From: K23-9 sp049680365
GTDB lineage: Bacteria; Planctomycetota; Planctomycetia; Pirellulales; Pirellulaceae
Assembly: GCA_049680365.1 (NCBI GenBank)
Contig: JBAUHQ010000107.1
Coordinates: 34,216-98,215, forward strand
Direction of reading: 5' to 3'
Length of the DNA stretch: 64,000 bases
Of this stretch, positions 9,390 to 17,741 are shown in pieces. Both the position numbers and the translations under genes were made by a program. The notes below the pieces were generated by a model. It was not told the DNA's origin, searched no databases, and saw nothing but the letters and a program-made list of their open reading frames with translations. Each line of letters starts with the position of its first letter. Within the stretch, counting starts at the first letter, position 1.

Positions 9390-10076
9390 ATGCCGAAGTC
9401 ACCGATCACGCCCAAGCTTTTTAAGTTCTTGCGTGAGCTGAAGAAAAACAACAACCGCGACTGGTTCACTGAAAACAAGTCGCGATATCAAGATGAAGTA
9501 CTCGGTCCCGCTGTCGAGTTGGTTGCCGAACTGGAAAAACCGCTCACCAAGGCCGCACCGTTTCTGGGCGTGGTCCCCAAAGGCCACAACGGTTCGATCA
9601 TGCGCATCTACCGCGACACTCGCTTTGGCAAAGACAAAACGCCCTACAAAACCAACGTTGGAATCTCCATCCGCCATCAAGCCGCCAAGGACATTCATGC
9701 TCCCGGCGTTTACCTCCACTTGGATCCCGACGAGTGTTTTATCGGAGCAGGCTGCTGGCGACCAGAAAGCAGCGTGCTCTCAGCGATCCGCGGCGCGATC
9801 GACGAAGACCCCAAGGCTTGGAAACGAGCTCGCGACAACACTGCGTTCAAGGTGACCTATGAACTTTCCGGCGAGAGTTTGAAAACGTCTCCTCGCGATT
9901 ACCCCAAAGACCATCCGATGATCGAAGATCTGCGGCGGATCGATTTCATTGCCGTCGCACCGTTAAAACCGGCCGACTTTTCCGATGACAAGATCGTGGC
10001 GAATGTAATCGGCAAAATCAAAACCGCCAAACCGTTAATGCGTTTCATCTGCGATGCCATCGATGTGCCATACTAA
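9390..10076 (+). CDS. DUF2461 (TIGR02453) family protein
   Basis: A 228-residue protein with the hallmarks of the DUF2461 family. The start LFKFLRELKKNNNRDWFTENKSRY is characteristic, followed by MRIYRDTRFGKDKTPYKTNVG and YLHLDPDECFIGAGCWRPE. The biochemical role of the family is not established. An AGGAAA ribosome binding site lies just before the ATG at 9390. The 3' end overlaps the next gene by 14-23 bases, depending on the start chosen there, so the two are likely translated together. Confidence 0.85.
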   Translation: MPKSPITPKLFKFLRELKKNNNRDWFTENKSRYQDEVLGPAVELVAELEKPLTKAAPFLGVVPKGHNGSIMRIYRDTRFGKDKTPYKTNVGISIRHQAAKDIHAPGVYLHLDPDECFIGAGCWRPESSVLSAIRGAIDEDPKAWKRARDNTAFKVTYELSGESLKTSPRDYPKDHPMIEDLRRIDFIAVAPLKPADFSDDKIVANVIGKIKTAKPLMRFICDAIDVPY

Positions 10077-11946
10077 ATCCGATGCCTGGCATTTGACGAT
10101 CCTTGCCGGCCTGGTTTCCTTGGCGGTTGCGATGACCGCTGCGTTCTATCCCGGAAGCCAACCGCTCGCAGAAGCAACGCCACACTGGACGCTTTCTGCA
10201 TTCGCGATGATTTTGGCTCAGTCGATCGCTCTGGTGCTGCCAGGACTGTGGCTTGGTCTGATTGTACTGCGGTGGTCAAGAAAAACGGCGCATACAATCG
10301 CCAGCATTTGGTTCATGGGAATCACAACAATCGTGCTTGGCGACTGCGTGACTTTCCACTGGATCGCCCAACGGTTTCTTTCACACAAGACCTTGGCGAT
10401 TGCCAAAGCGTTACCACAGGGACTGGCCGCCCATGTTCCAACATCAACTTGGTGGTTTGCGGCAAAGTTGGTCACTGGCTTGTGCGTTTTCGCTTTCGCA
10501 TCGTGGTGGATTGCCAAGCGATTGTCACGACGAATCGCAGGTCACACGTCGGTTCCATCGCTGCGCATCGTTTTGTTCATTGCGGTCCTGTGCACCATCG
10601 CCATGGCGACGCCTGCCGTGTGGAATTTGCGAACGACACGCGAAACAATGTTTCATCACTCGGGCCGATTTCCACTGTGCGCGTTTCACTTGATCAATAC
10701 CGCCGACTCAGGAACGACGGCAACCAATGTGACAAACGATGCGCCCGCCATCATCGCATCGATGGACTCTGTCGTGCAAAATTTGCAACGTCGCCGCGAA
10801 AGCGTTTCGGTGAAGATCGATAACGACGCTGAGTTGCCTGATGTGGTTTTGGTGATCATCGAATCGATGCGGAGTGAATTGGTGGATCCAAAAACGATGC
10901 CGCACCTTTGGAAGTACTCGCAAAAAGGCATTCACTGCCGACAACACTTCAGCACTGGCAACGCAACCAACCACGGTATGTTCGGCGTATTCAGCGGCCT
11001 GGACGCCACGCTTTATTCGCGATTTTGTCGCCAAAAGCCGCTGCTGAATCGATTGTTTCAAAACGCTGGTTACGAAGTCGGTTTCTTCGCCGGACACGAC
11101 GACTGGCAAGCGTTTCGCATGAATGGTTTCATCAGCTCCGATCACTTCGACCGTTTTCAAGTCGACAAACCCAACTGGCTAGAGTCCGATCACCGATCGA
11201 CGCAGCGTGCCCAAGCGTTCCTGGGCGAATCCCGCCAGCACCGACCGCCGCGACTGGCCGTCCTGTACCTGTACAGCACGCACGCCGACTACCACAGCTA
11301 TCCGCAAGATCAGATTTTTCAACCCGCAGCCGACGATCGTTTTTTGATTCCGTATTCGCTCTCTGAAAAACCAGCCGTATGGAACCGCTACAAAAACAGC
11401 GCCCACTGCGTCGATCGTTTTCTCTCGGCAGTCCTTCGCGACGATCGAGTCATCATCGTCACCGGCGATCACGGCGAGTCTTTCTTAGAAGACGGCGTTT
11501 GCGGACACGGTACTCGGATCTCCAAATTCCAAAACATGACACCCGCCGTTATCTATTCGCCTGGTGGAGAACCCAAAGTGATCGATGCGCCGACTTCGCA
11601 CGCCGATCTACTTCCAACGTTGATTTCCGCCGCAAGCATCACCATCGACGACCAATCGATCTTCGCAGGAAACGATCTGACCAACATCACGCCTGCCAAT
11701 CTTGCTCAGCGAGTCATCGTGACACGCGACTACCTGAGCAACCAAATCGCACTGGTCAACCAAGAACTGGGCTCCGAACAGAAAGTGTTCGCTATCCGTG
11801 CCGCGTTGGAGCCGAAATCGGGTTCAGCCAGCATCGTCGGTGGAATTGATGAGCGGGGAAACTCGACCAAGACAGACGGTTCGGCCAGTGAATCGGCCAG
11901 CGAAACTTTTTTGAAAATATGGCAGCGTGCCCGCTTTGGTTGGTAA
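10054..11946 (+). CDS. YejM/LtaS-like inner-membrane alkaline-phosphatase-superfamily protein
   Basis: A 630-residue protein with about five N-terminal membrane segments (residues 15-205) and a periplasmic sulfatase-fold domain (about 260-590). The passage from HFSTGNATNHGMFGVFSG to the NAGYEVGFFAG segment resembles E. coli YejM/PbgA, the regulator of lipopolysaccharide synthesis. Unlike E. coli YejM, it keeps all ligands expected of an active enzyme: E270 in VIIES, T305 in GNATNHG, and D472/H473 in TGDHGES. It may therefore be a working phosphotransferase or sulfatase (LtaS/EptA type) rather than a pseudo-enzyme. A second start at 10063 is possible. It overlaps the end of the DUF2461 gene. 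The substrate, perhaps a membrane lipid, is inferred only from family. Confidence 0.75.
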   Translation: MPSMCHTKSDAWHLTILAGLVSLAVAMTAAFYPGSQPLAEATPHWTLSAFAMILAQSIALVLPGLWLGLIVLRWSRKTAHTIASIWFMGITTIVLGDCVTFHWIAQRFLSHKTLAIAKALPQGLAAHVPTSTWWFAAKLVTGLCVFAFASWWIAKRLSRRIAGHTSVPSLRIVLFIAVLCTIAMATPAVWNLRTTRETMFHHSGRFPLCAFHLINTADSGTTATNVTNDAPAIIASMDSVVQNLQRRRESVSVKIDNDAELPDVVLVIIESMRSELVDPKTMPHLWKYSQKGIHCRQHFSTGNATNHGMFGVFSGLDATLYSRFCRQKPLLNRLFQNAGYEVGFFAGHDDWQAFRMNGFISSDHFDRFQVDKPNWLESDHRSTQRAQAFLGESRQHRPPRLAVLYLYSTHADYHSYPQDQIFQPAADDRFLIPYSLSEKPAVWNRYKNSAHCVDRFLSAVLRDDRVIIVTGDHGESFLEDGVCGHGTRISKFQNMTPAVIYSPGGEPKVIDAPTSHADLLPTLISAASITIDDQSIFAGNDLTNITPANLAQRVIVTRDYLSNQIALVNQELGSEQKVFAIRAALEPKSGSASIVGGIDERGNSTKTDGSASESASETFLKIWQRARFGW

Positions 11947-12122
11947 TCGGCGTGAATGACACATTGCTAGCTTTGCGATTCGCCTATCGGTCGTTTGGGG
12001 CGTTCGCTTAGACTCCGCCGTTCCAATGCTGAGTCGTTTATTTGACGGCCAGAATAGGGGACGTTTGACGACGATGGATCGTTGTCATTTCCAGTTTTCT
12101 TTCGACTGTGGAGTTCGACGGC

Positions 12123-13391
12123 ATGGAAGCCGGTTACCGCCCTCGTTGTGTCTTTTTGGCGACAGTTGCTTTGCTGATGCTAAGCCTGTCCCACGCCGAC
12201 GCCGCGAACTTTCGTACTCAGAATTTTCTGATTCAAGCTCCCAACGCACAGTTGGCACAAGCGGTTGGAAAGTCAGCCGAGAAATTCCGTTCCGAACTGG
12301 CCGTCCATTGGCTTGGCAAACCACTTCCGCCTTGGCCCCGACCTTGCCCGATCCGTGTGATCTCGGGTCAACTGGCCGCTCAAGGTGTGACCACCTACAA
12401 CCTGTCGCCGGTACGTGATTTCCAGATGGAAGTCGTCGGTACGCCCGAGCGAATTTTGGACAGCGTCCTGCCTCACGAAATCACGCACACCATTTTGGCC
12501 ACGCACTTTGGTCGCCCATTGCCGCGCTGGGCCGACGAAGGCATCTGCACGACGGTCGAACACGTTAGCGAACGAAACAAGCACGAAGCGAAACTGCGAG
12601 AGTTCTTGCAGTCACGCCGCGGCATCGCGATGAACCGACTGTTCCTTCTAACGGAATATCCCAACGATGTGCTGCCTATGTACGCGCAAGGCTATTCCGT
12701 TTGCCGATTCTTAATCGAACAACAAGGCCCGCAAACGTTTATCAATTTTTTGCACGACTACATGGAAGAGCGTTCTTGGACTGCCAATGTGCAAAAGTAC
12801 TACGGCTACAAATCGCTTCGTGAACTTCAAGAGTATTGGTTGGCTTGGGTATCGGCCGGTAGTGGACCTGTCGAAAAGTTCGCAATGTTAGACTCAGCGC
12901 GTTCCCGTTCGGCAGTCGAACAAGTTGGTGGCGAGACGCCTGACAATTCCCGCCTCGCACTGGCGGCGGCAACTGGTCACCCAAACACGAAAAAATCAGC
13001 ATCCAGCAACACAACACCCAGCAAACTGACACACGCCAACGGTGCCCCCGTCGGCGGTGCGATTGCCGCGTTGGGTCAGTCAACGCGGGACCAATCCTCA
13101 ACCGGCCGATCAAACCAGCAGCCTGAAGACATTGGCTGGTATTCGCGTCAACGCGAAGAAGCAGTGAACACCCTGGCCAGCAAATCAGACGACGATCCCA
13201 AAGTTGCGGCGCGCAACACGATCACCCCGATCGTGCCGCCGTCGATCCGCGACAGTGGCCGATATAGCGTCAGCCAGCCTCAGGACGAGCAGCAGATGTC
13301 GCGATCCGGGATGGTGTTGCCCGCCTCTCCTGCTGCCAGCAGACCGGTTTATCAATTGATGCCTGGACAAGCGATCCGCCGATTTCGATAA
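12123..13391 (+). CDS. secreted zinc peptidase, peptidase MA-like
   Basis: A 422-residue exported protein. The signal peptide spans about residues 1-27 (hydrophobic FLATVALLMLSL, cleavage near SHADA). A gluzincin metal site is visible: HEITH (H118, E119, H122) and the downstream Glu in WADEGI (E139), the arrangement of the peptidase MA family. From about residue 265 onward the chain is polar, rich in Ser, Asn and Gln, and looks disordered. The ATG at 12123 places the signal peptide at the N terminus; an in-frame GTG at 12108 would add five residues. The protein probably acts in the periplasm or at the cell surface; the target is unknown. Confidence 0.75.
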   Translation: MEAGYRPRCVFLATVALLMLSLSHADAANFRTQNFLIQAPNAQLAQAVGKSAEKFRSELAVHWLGKPLPPWPRPCPIRVISGQLAAQGVTTYNLSPVRDFQMEVVGTPERILDSVLPHEITHTILATHFGRPLPRWADEGICTTVEHVSERNKHEAKLREFLQSRRGIAMNRLFLLTEYPNDVLPMYAQGYSVCRFLIEQQGPQTFINFLHDYMEERSWTANVQKYYGYKSLRELQEYWLAWVSAGSGPVEKFAMLDSARSRSAVEQVGGETPDNSRLALAAATGHPNTKKSASSNTTPSKLTHANGAPVGGAIAALGQSTRDQSSTGRSNQQPEDIGWYSRQREEAVNTLASKSDDDPKVAARNTITPIVPPSIRDSGRYSVSQPQDEQQMSRSGMVLPASPAASRPVYQLMPGQAIRRFR

Positions 13392-13575
13392 ACCTACCGA
13401 ATCGGACGTTGAAAAGCGGAAACACGCGAATTCCCTGCTAAAACTGTGTTTTGGCTGATTCGATCATGTGTCTTTCGCCGCAAACAAGACTACCGCAAAC
13501 CAGCAAAACCTGCTATTTTCTCACCCCGCAGCAGTTCGCTGCATAAAACTGAACTCCCATTTTGATCATAGATTG

Positions 13576-13674
13576 ATGGCTAAACCACAACACAAACTCA
13601 AAAAAGCCAACCACGGGCGCCGTCCCGCAAGTGCAAAAGCTCGCAAAGCAAAACGTCGTAAGATCAAGACCTAA
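13576..13674 (+). CDS. 32-residue highly basic protein
   Basis: A very short gene read from the ATG at 13576. Its product is dominated by Lys, Arg, Ala and His, with the ending ARKAKRRKIKT, and resembles tiny ribosome-associated proteins or COX24/AURKAIP1-like peptides. The frame stays open upstream to 13468, but that part is compositionally unlike the basic core. It lies 11 bases before the FabZ-like gene and on the same strand. Coding status is inferred from composition and position; a ribosomal role is a guess. Confidence 0.5.
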   Translation: MAKPQHKLKKANHGRRPASAKARKAKRRKIKT

Positions 13675-13685
13675 GAAGCTGAGAT

Positions 13686-14228
13686 TTGTCGATCGTGGCG
13701 CACACTGAGTTCATTTTTGATCCGTCCTCGCTGGACTATGAAAATCCGATTGCCGATTTAGAGGCGATTCGAAAGCTCAATCCCCAGCGGCACGAGATGG
13801 AACATTTGACCGGCATTCTGGCTGAGGATGTCGAAAATTTGCGGTGCGCCGGCTACAAAGACGTTTCGCACGACGAGTTTTGGATCCGCGGCCACATGCC
13901 TGGCATGCCCTTGATGCCAGCGGTGATTCAGCTGGAAGCCGTCGCGCAACTCGCTAGTTACTTTACGCAGCGACATGATCTGCTGGGTGCCGAAATGGTC
14001 GGCTACGGCGGTGTGGACGGCGCACGTTTCCGTGATGTCGTTGTTCCAGGCGACCGACTGCTGATCATGATCAAGCTTAGCAAAGCACGTCGCAACCGCA
14101 TGATCGTGGCGGACTTTCAAGGCGTCGTGAATGGCAAGCTTGTCGTCGACGGCACCATCCGTGGCATCCCGATTCCGGTTGAAGCCGTGAAGGCACACCT
14201 GAAAGATCGTGCAAAGGCGAACGAGTAA
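13686..14228 (+). CDS. FabZ-like beta-hydroxyacyl-ACP dehydratase
   Basis: A 180-residue hot-dog-fold protein. The signature HMPGMPLMPAVIQLEAVAQ matches the FabZ active site (HFPG-x-P-x-x-P-x-V-x-x-x-E), with His70 and Glu84 as catalytic residues. A long N-terminal part of about 60 residues precedes it, and a strand VPGDRLLIMIKLSKARR follows. It could serve fatty acid or hydroxymyristate metabolism for lipid A, in line with lpxD elsewhere in the window, but paralogues of this family in planctomycetes are also annotated as generic dehydratases. The start is a TTG at 13686; a GTG at 13695 is an alternative. It follows the basic-peptide gene closely. Confidence 0.8.
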   Translation: MSIVAHTEFIFDPSSLDYENPIADLEAIRKLNPQRHEMEHLTGILAEDVENLRCAGYKDVSHDEFWIRGHMPGMPLMPAVIQLEAVAQLASYFTQRHDLLGAEMVGYGGVDGARFRDVVVPGDRLLIMIKLSKARRNRMIVADFQGVVNGKLVVDGTIRGIPIPVEAVKAHLKDRAKANE

Positions 14229-14300
14229 GAATGTCGCTCGATTCTCCGAATCGTTAGCGCGTTTCGGACGTTGACGCCAGGGACTGTCGGGACAACATCA

Positions 14301-15509
14301 ATGACCGTCGGCATGACCCCTGAGCAAATTTTTCTAATCGAAGCAGCAATGATGCTGCATCGTTACGGCACGCCGTCGCATCGACTCGAACGTGTACTCA
14401 CCAAAGTGGCCGAGTCGCTGGGGATTCATGGCGAATTTCTTTACACACCGACGGCGCTGGTGATTTCTCTTCGTGCACCCAAAGGCGAGGAGCTAACCGT
14501 CGTACGTCGAGTCAATTCGGGGGCCGTCGACGTTGACAAACTCATCCAGTTTGACCAATTGCTCGGCCGCGTCGAGAGTGGCCAGCTTTCGCCACAGTCC
14601 GCCTTGGGCGAATTGAAAACAATCCACGAAGCAGCCAGTCTGTATAGCAAACCGATCTACGCCATCGCTTGTGCCGTCGCATGCATGTGCGTCGCTGTCT
14701 TCTTTGGCGGAACGACCCCCGAAGTCATCGTTGCCGGCGCAATCGGCTTGGTCGTTGCTGGCCTGGAACTACTGCACGAACATTGGCATTGGGAGTTCGG
14801 TCTACTGGAACCGCTCGCTGGTGTTGCTGCGGCATTGGCGTCGATCCTGATCGCTCGCTATGTGATACCGATCGACGACCGCCTGACAACACTAGCAGGT
14901 TTGATTGTCTTGATTCCTGGGCTCCGATTGACCGTCGCATTGACGGAACTAGCAGTCGGTCACTTGTCCGCCGGCATGGCCCGCTTGGCCGGTGCGATGG
15001 TGTGTTTGGCAACACTGTTCGTCGGCGTGGCGATTGTTTGGCGTATCACGGGTGACTTCCGACCCGCACTGGATGTAGCCGCTCAATCCCCGTCACTTTT
15101 GCGCTGGATTGCTTTGGCAATCGCCCCCATCGCGTTTGCCATCGTCTTTCGTGCAGGCTTTCGGCAGTGGCCCATCATCGCCGCCGTCTCGATCTCGGGA
15201 GTGGTTGTCAGCTGGTCCCTGGAACCGAAAATGGGAGTCGAAGTGGCATCGTTCTTCGGAGCCCTAGCAGTGGGCTGCAGCAGCAATCTGTACGCCAGAA
15301 TACGAGACCTACCCGCCATGGTTCCTCAAACACCCGGCATGCTGATTTTGGTGCCCGGTTCGCTCGGCTACCGTTCTCTATCAGCACTCTTGGAACAGCA
15401 AACCATGCAAGGCGTGCAATACGGATTCGCCATGATTCTGATCGCGATCAGCTTGGTCGGCGGCCTGCTAGTATCCAATGCCGTCGTACCACCACGACGG
15501 ATTTTGTAA
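14301..15509 (+). CDS. ThrE-type threonine/serine exporter family membrane protein
   Basis: About 402 residues, with two parts as in ThrE. A cytoplasmic N-terminal region (EAAMMLHRYGTPSHRLERVL, then EFLYTPTALVISL) precedes roughly ten hydrophobic segments from residue 120 to the end. The last five helices, with MVPQTPGMLILVPGSLGYRS, correspond to the DUF3815 half. The family exports threonine and serine in Corynebacterium; here the substrate is only inferred. ATG codons at 14301 and 14313 are both possible, and a TTG at 14271 extends the frame. The gene converges on the secreted-protein gene at 15528. Confidence 0.85.
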   Translation: MTVGMTPEQIFLIEAAMMLHRYGTPSHRLERVLTKVAESLGIHGEFLYTPTALVISLRAPKGEELTVVRRVNSGAVDVDKLIQFDQLLGRVESGQLSPQSALGELKTIHEAASLYSKPIYAIACAVACMCVAVFFGGTTPEVIVAGAIGLVVAGLELLHEHWHWEFGLLEPLAGVAAALASILIARYVIPIDDRLTTLAGLIVLIPGLRLTVALTELAVGHLSAGMARLAGAMVCLATLFVGVAIVWRITGDFRPALDVAAQSPSLLRWIALAIAPIAFAIVFRAGFRQWPIIAAVSISGVVVSWSLEPKMGVEVASFFGALAVGCSSNLYARIRDLPAMVPQTPGMLILVPGSLGYRSLSALLEQQTMQGVQYGFAMILIAISLVGGLLVSNAVVPPRRIL

Positions 15510-15527
15510 ACATCCTGCCGCTTCTAT

Positions 15528-17537
15528 TCAATCATCATCAGAATTGCCCTTCATCATGATCGGCTTGATCTGAACTTCATCATCTGACTGACCAACTTTG
15601 AAGTCACGCGACTCATTGTTTGTGTCAGTTTCATCATAAACATGAATTGAGTGACTAGCATTTTTTGGGACGGAGCGAAAAGCATATCGCCCTTGTTGAT
15701 CCGTCCTTACAAATCGATCCACACCCGTTTGACCGTCGGACGGATCCATATGCAAGTGAACTCGCATGTTCGCCAGCGGACTGCTGTTACTGTCCAACAC
15801 TTGTCCTGACACGGTGGCACCAGGATGCACCGTCAACTTCACCGCTCTGTCATCCGCAGAAATGACGGCGTGACCGACTAGGCCTTCTTGTTCGTTGATG
15901 GCAAACAAAATCATCTTGTCGTTCCATCGCTCCGTTTTGAAGCGACCATCCTCACCGGTCTTCGTCGTCGCTAGTCCAGCGTGGCCAGGCTCGCCAATGG
16001 ACTCACCAAGCACGATTGCCCCGGCCTGCGGTTTGCCAACGGCATCAACCACCAATCCGGTCAGCGTACCACGTGGCAACCGTGCCAAGTTTTTGTCGAA
16101 CGTCAGTTCGCTTTCGTCTTCGACGGTAACATTCATCGACTTTCCACCAGCCAACGTCAACGTGAAGACACCCGGCCCCGCACGAAAGCGATAGCGGCCG
16201 TCAATGTTGGTAGTACTCCAACGCACCAGCTTGGCCCGATTGTCCCCGAGCTGAATCAAAGTCGCCGTCTGTCCTTCGACGGGTTTCTTATCCTTGCCGC
16301 TTGAAATAATGCCCGTGATCAAAGTACCCGTCGTGAGTTCAAAATTGACGCCTTTACGATCCTTGCCTTCAGCCAATAGGATGTCATTGACACTCGCAGC
16401 CGACACATCATCTTCGACCACACTGATCATCGTGTCTTGATCCGGATAGATATTCAGTTCGTAAGTGCCGTCGTCCTTCGTTGACGTGTGCCCGCGAAAA
16501 TAATGGTTCGTGTCGCCGCGACCTTCGCCTTGCAAACGCACGCCGACTGCCGGTGTGCCATCGGGATAAGTCACTTTGCCCGTGACCTTGCACGTCTGCA
16601 GCATGTCCATCGTCAGATCGGTATTGCCAGGATTGCCCGGATCGTAACGTGGGTTTCCGGGGGTGAAGTACTGTTGTGAATAACCTAGAAAAGTGACGCC
16701 TTTTTCCAAGTCACTGGGAATCCAATCGAATTGGCAACTGCCATTCTCCCCGGACTTCGTTTCGTGTGGTCCGCCGCAATTGTAGTAAGACAGCTTGCCC
16801 TTTTTCTTAATCGTCCAAGGCGTTAACGTCACGCCTTCGATTGGCTTCTTCGCCGAATCCAACGTTGTGACACGAACCGAAACGGCTCCATTTAACTTCA
16901 GTTGAACAGACGCTGGCACGTCTAGCCGTTCCTGTGTTGGAAAGGCATCGTAGTTTTCGTAGTAGTCAAAACCTTGCTTCACTTTCTTTGCCAGGATCCA
17001 GTCCACTTTTGCATCGGCAGGAAACGTTAGCGTCGCTTGGCCTGACGAATTCGTCGTTCCAGAGGCAAGTACGACGAACTCAGCGTCTACGCGGATCGCA
17101 GCACCTTCAATTGGTTGATCTTTTTCATCGACCACGCGGACCGTCGTTGTTCGTTCGGGACGCACCACGAACTTAAACGGCTTAGCGGAAGAGAGTTCGT
17201 AGTCGTATCCGCTGACGAAGCTACTCAGTTCGCCGTCAGGACTACGTACCAACATCGGAATTCCGTAGTGCCCGACAGCTTGCACGCGATGCACAAACGC
17301 CCCCTTCGCATTGGCGGTAACGCGGAACGACTGTTCCTCCTCGCGTGCTTTGCTTTCGATGATCGCACCAGCGACCGGATCACCCTGCTCATCCACCACC
17401 GTTCCCCGCAGCAGTGTAGATGCCGCGCCCAGCTTGGGTTTGGTCGCGTCCTCCTTTTCTTGCCCATTGAGAGTCGGCATCAAGTGCAGCGAAAACGCGC
17501 AAGACAAGACCAACGTAGAAATACGCAGTGGGAACAT
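15528..17537 (-). CDS. secreted multi-domain protein with carboxypeptidase-regulatory-like repeats
   Basis: About 669 residues beginning with a signal peptide (hydrophobic ISTLVLSCAFSLHLM). The rest consists of at least five Ig-like beta-sandwich repeats of the carboxypeptidase-regulatory/Cna-B type. Each begins with a G-x-V-x-D/Y-x-x-G-x-P-x-x-G-x-x-V pattern, for example RGTVVDEQGDPVAGAI, GKVTYPDGTPAVGVRL, TGLVVDAVGKPQAGAI and GQVLDSNSSPLANM. Such repeats usually mediate binding or act as spacers in surface proteins. No catalytic domain is seen. The ATG at 17537 puts the signal peptide at the N terminus; the frame is open 20 codons further upstream. The C terminus is acidic (GNSDDD). Confidence 0.75.
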   Translation of the reverse strand: MFPLRISTLVLSCAFSLHLMPTLNGQEKEDATKPKLGAASTLLRGTVVDEQGDPVAGAIIESKAREEEQSFRVTANAKGAFVHRVQAVGHYGIPMLVRSPDGELSSFVSGYDYELSSAKPFKFVVRPERTTTVRVVDEKDQPIEGAAIRVDAEFVVLASGTTNSSGQATLTFPADAKVDWILAKKVKQGFDYYENYDAFPTQERLDVPASVQLKLNGAVSVRVTTLDSAKKPIEGVTLTPWTIKKKGKLSYYNCGGPHETKSGENGSCQFDWIPSDLEKGVTFLGYSQQYFTPGNPRYDPGNPGNTDLTMDMLQTCKVTGKVTYPDGTPAVGVRLQGEGRGDTNHYFRGHTSTKDDGTYELNIYPDQDTMISVVEDDVSAASVNDILLAEGKDRKGVNFELTTGTLITGIISSGKDKKPVEGQTATLIQLGDNRAKLVRWSTTNIDGRYRFRAGPGVFTLTLAGGKSMNVTVEDESELTFDKNLARLPRGTLTGLVVDAVGKPQAGAIVLGESIGEPGHAGLATTKTGEDGRFKTERWNDKMILFAINEQEGLVGHAVISADDRAVKLTVHPGATVSGQVLDSNSSPLANMRVHLHMDPSDGQTGVDRFVRTDQQGRYAFRSVPKNASHSIHVYDETDTNNESRDFKVGQSDDEVQIKPIMMKGNSDDD

Positions 17538-17613
17538 GGCAGAGCTCGTCAAGGATGTTACGTCGTGTTGAATCCAGCCGCATAGCGGCGACGGCAATCA
17601 GCGAGGTTTGCTG

Positions 17614-17699
17614 CGTCGCTGCTCCGCAGCTAGTAATCGTGTCGAGACTGAAACCTGGGGCTTTCGCCCCAGGCTACCATCCGTCGCTGCTCCGCAGCT
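17614..17699. repeat. REP-like intergenic repeat pair around a perfect hairpin
   Basis: The 18-base unit CGTCGCTGCTCCGCAGCT occurs twice as direct repeats (17614-17631 and 17682-17699); its 3' part is itself near-palindromic. Between them is the hairpin CCTGGGGC/GCCCCAGG at 17654-17673 with a TTTC loop. It lies between the start of the secreted-protein gene and the end of the TelA-like gene, both on the minus strand. This looks like a dispersed extragenic palindrome; other copies could not be searched. Confidence 0.6.
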
Positions 17700-17741
17700 G
17701 ATGAAATCCGCAGCTACGAATATCGATGCAATGCCAGTAAA

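Noticed and set aside
12066..12087. Near-palindrome upstream of the secreted peptidase considered as an operator
   Set aside because: It is short, imperfect and has no second copy nearby, so no regulatory role can be supported.
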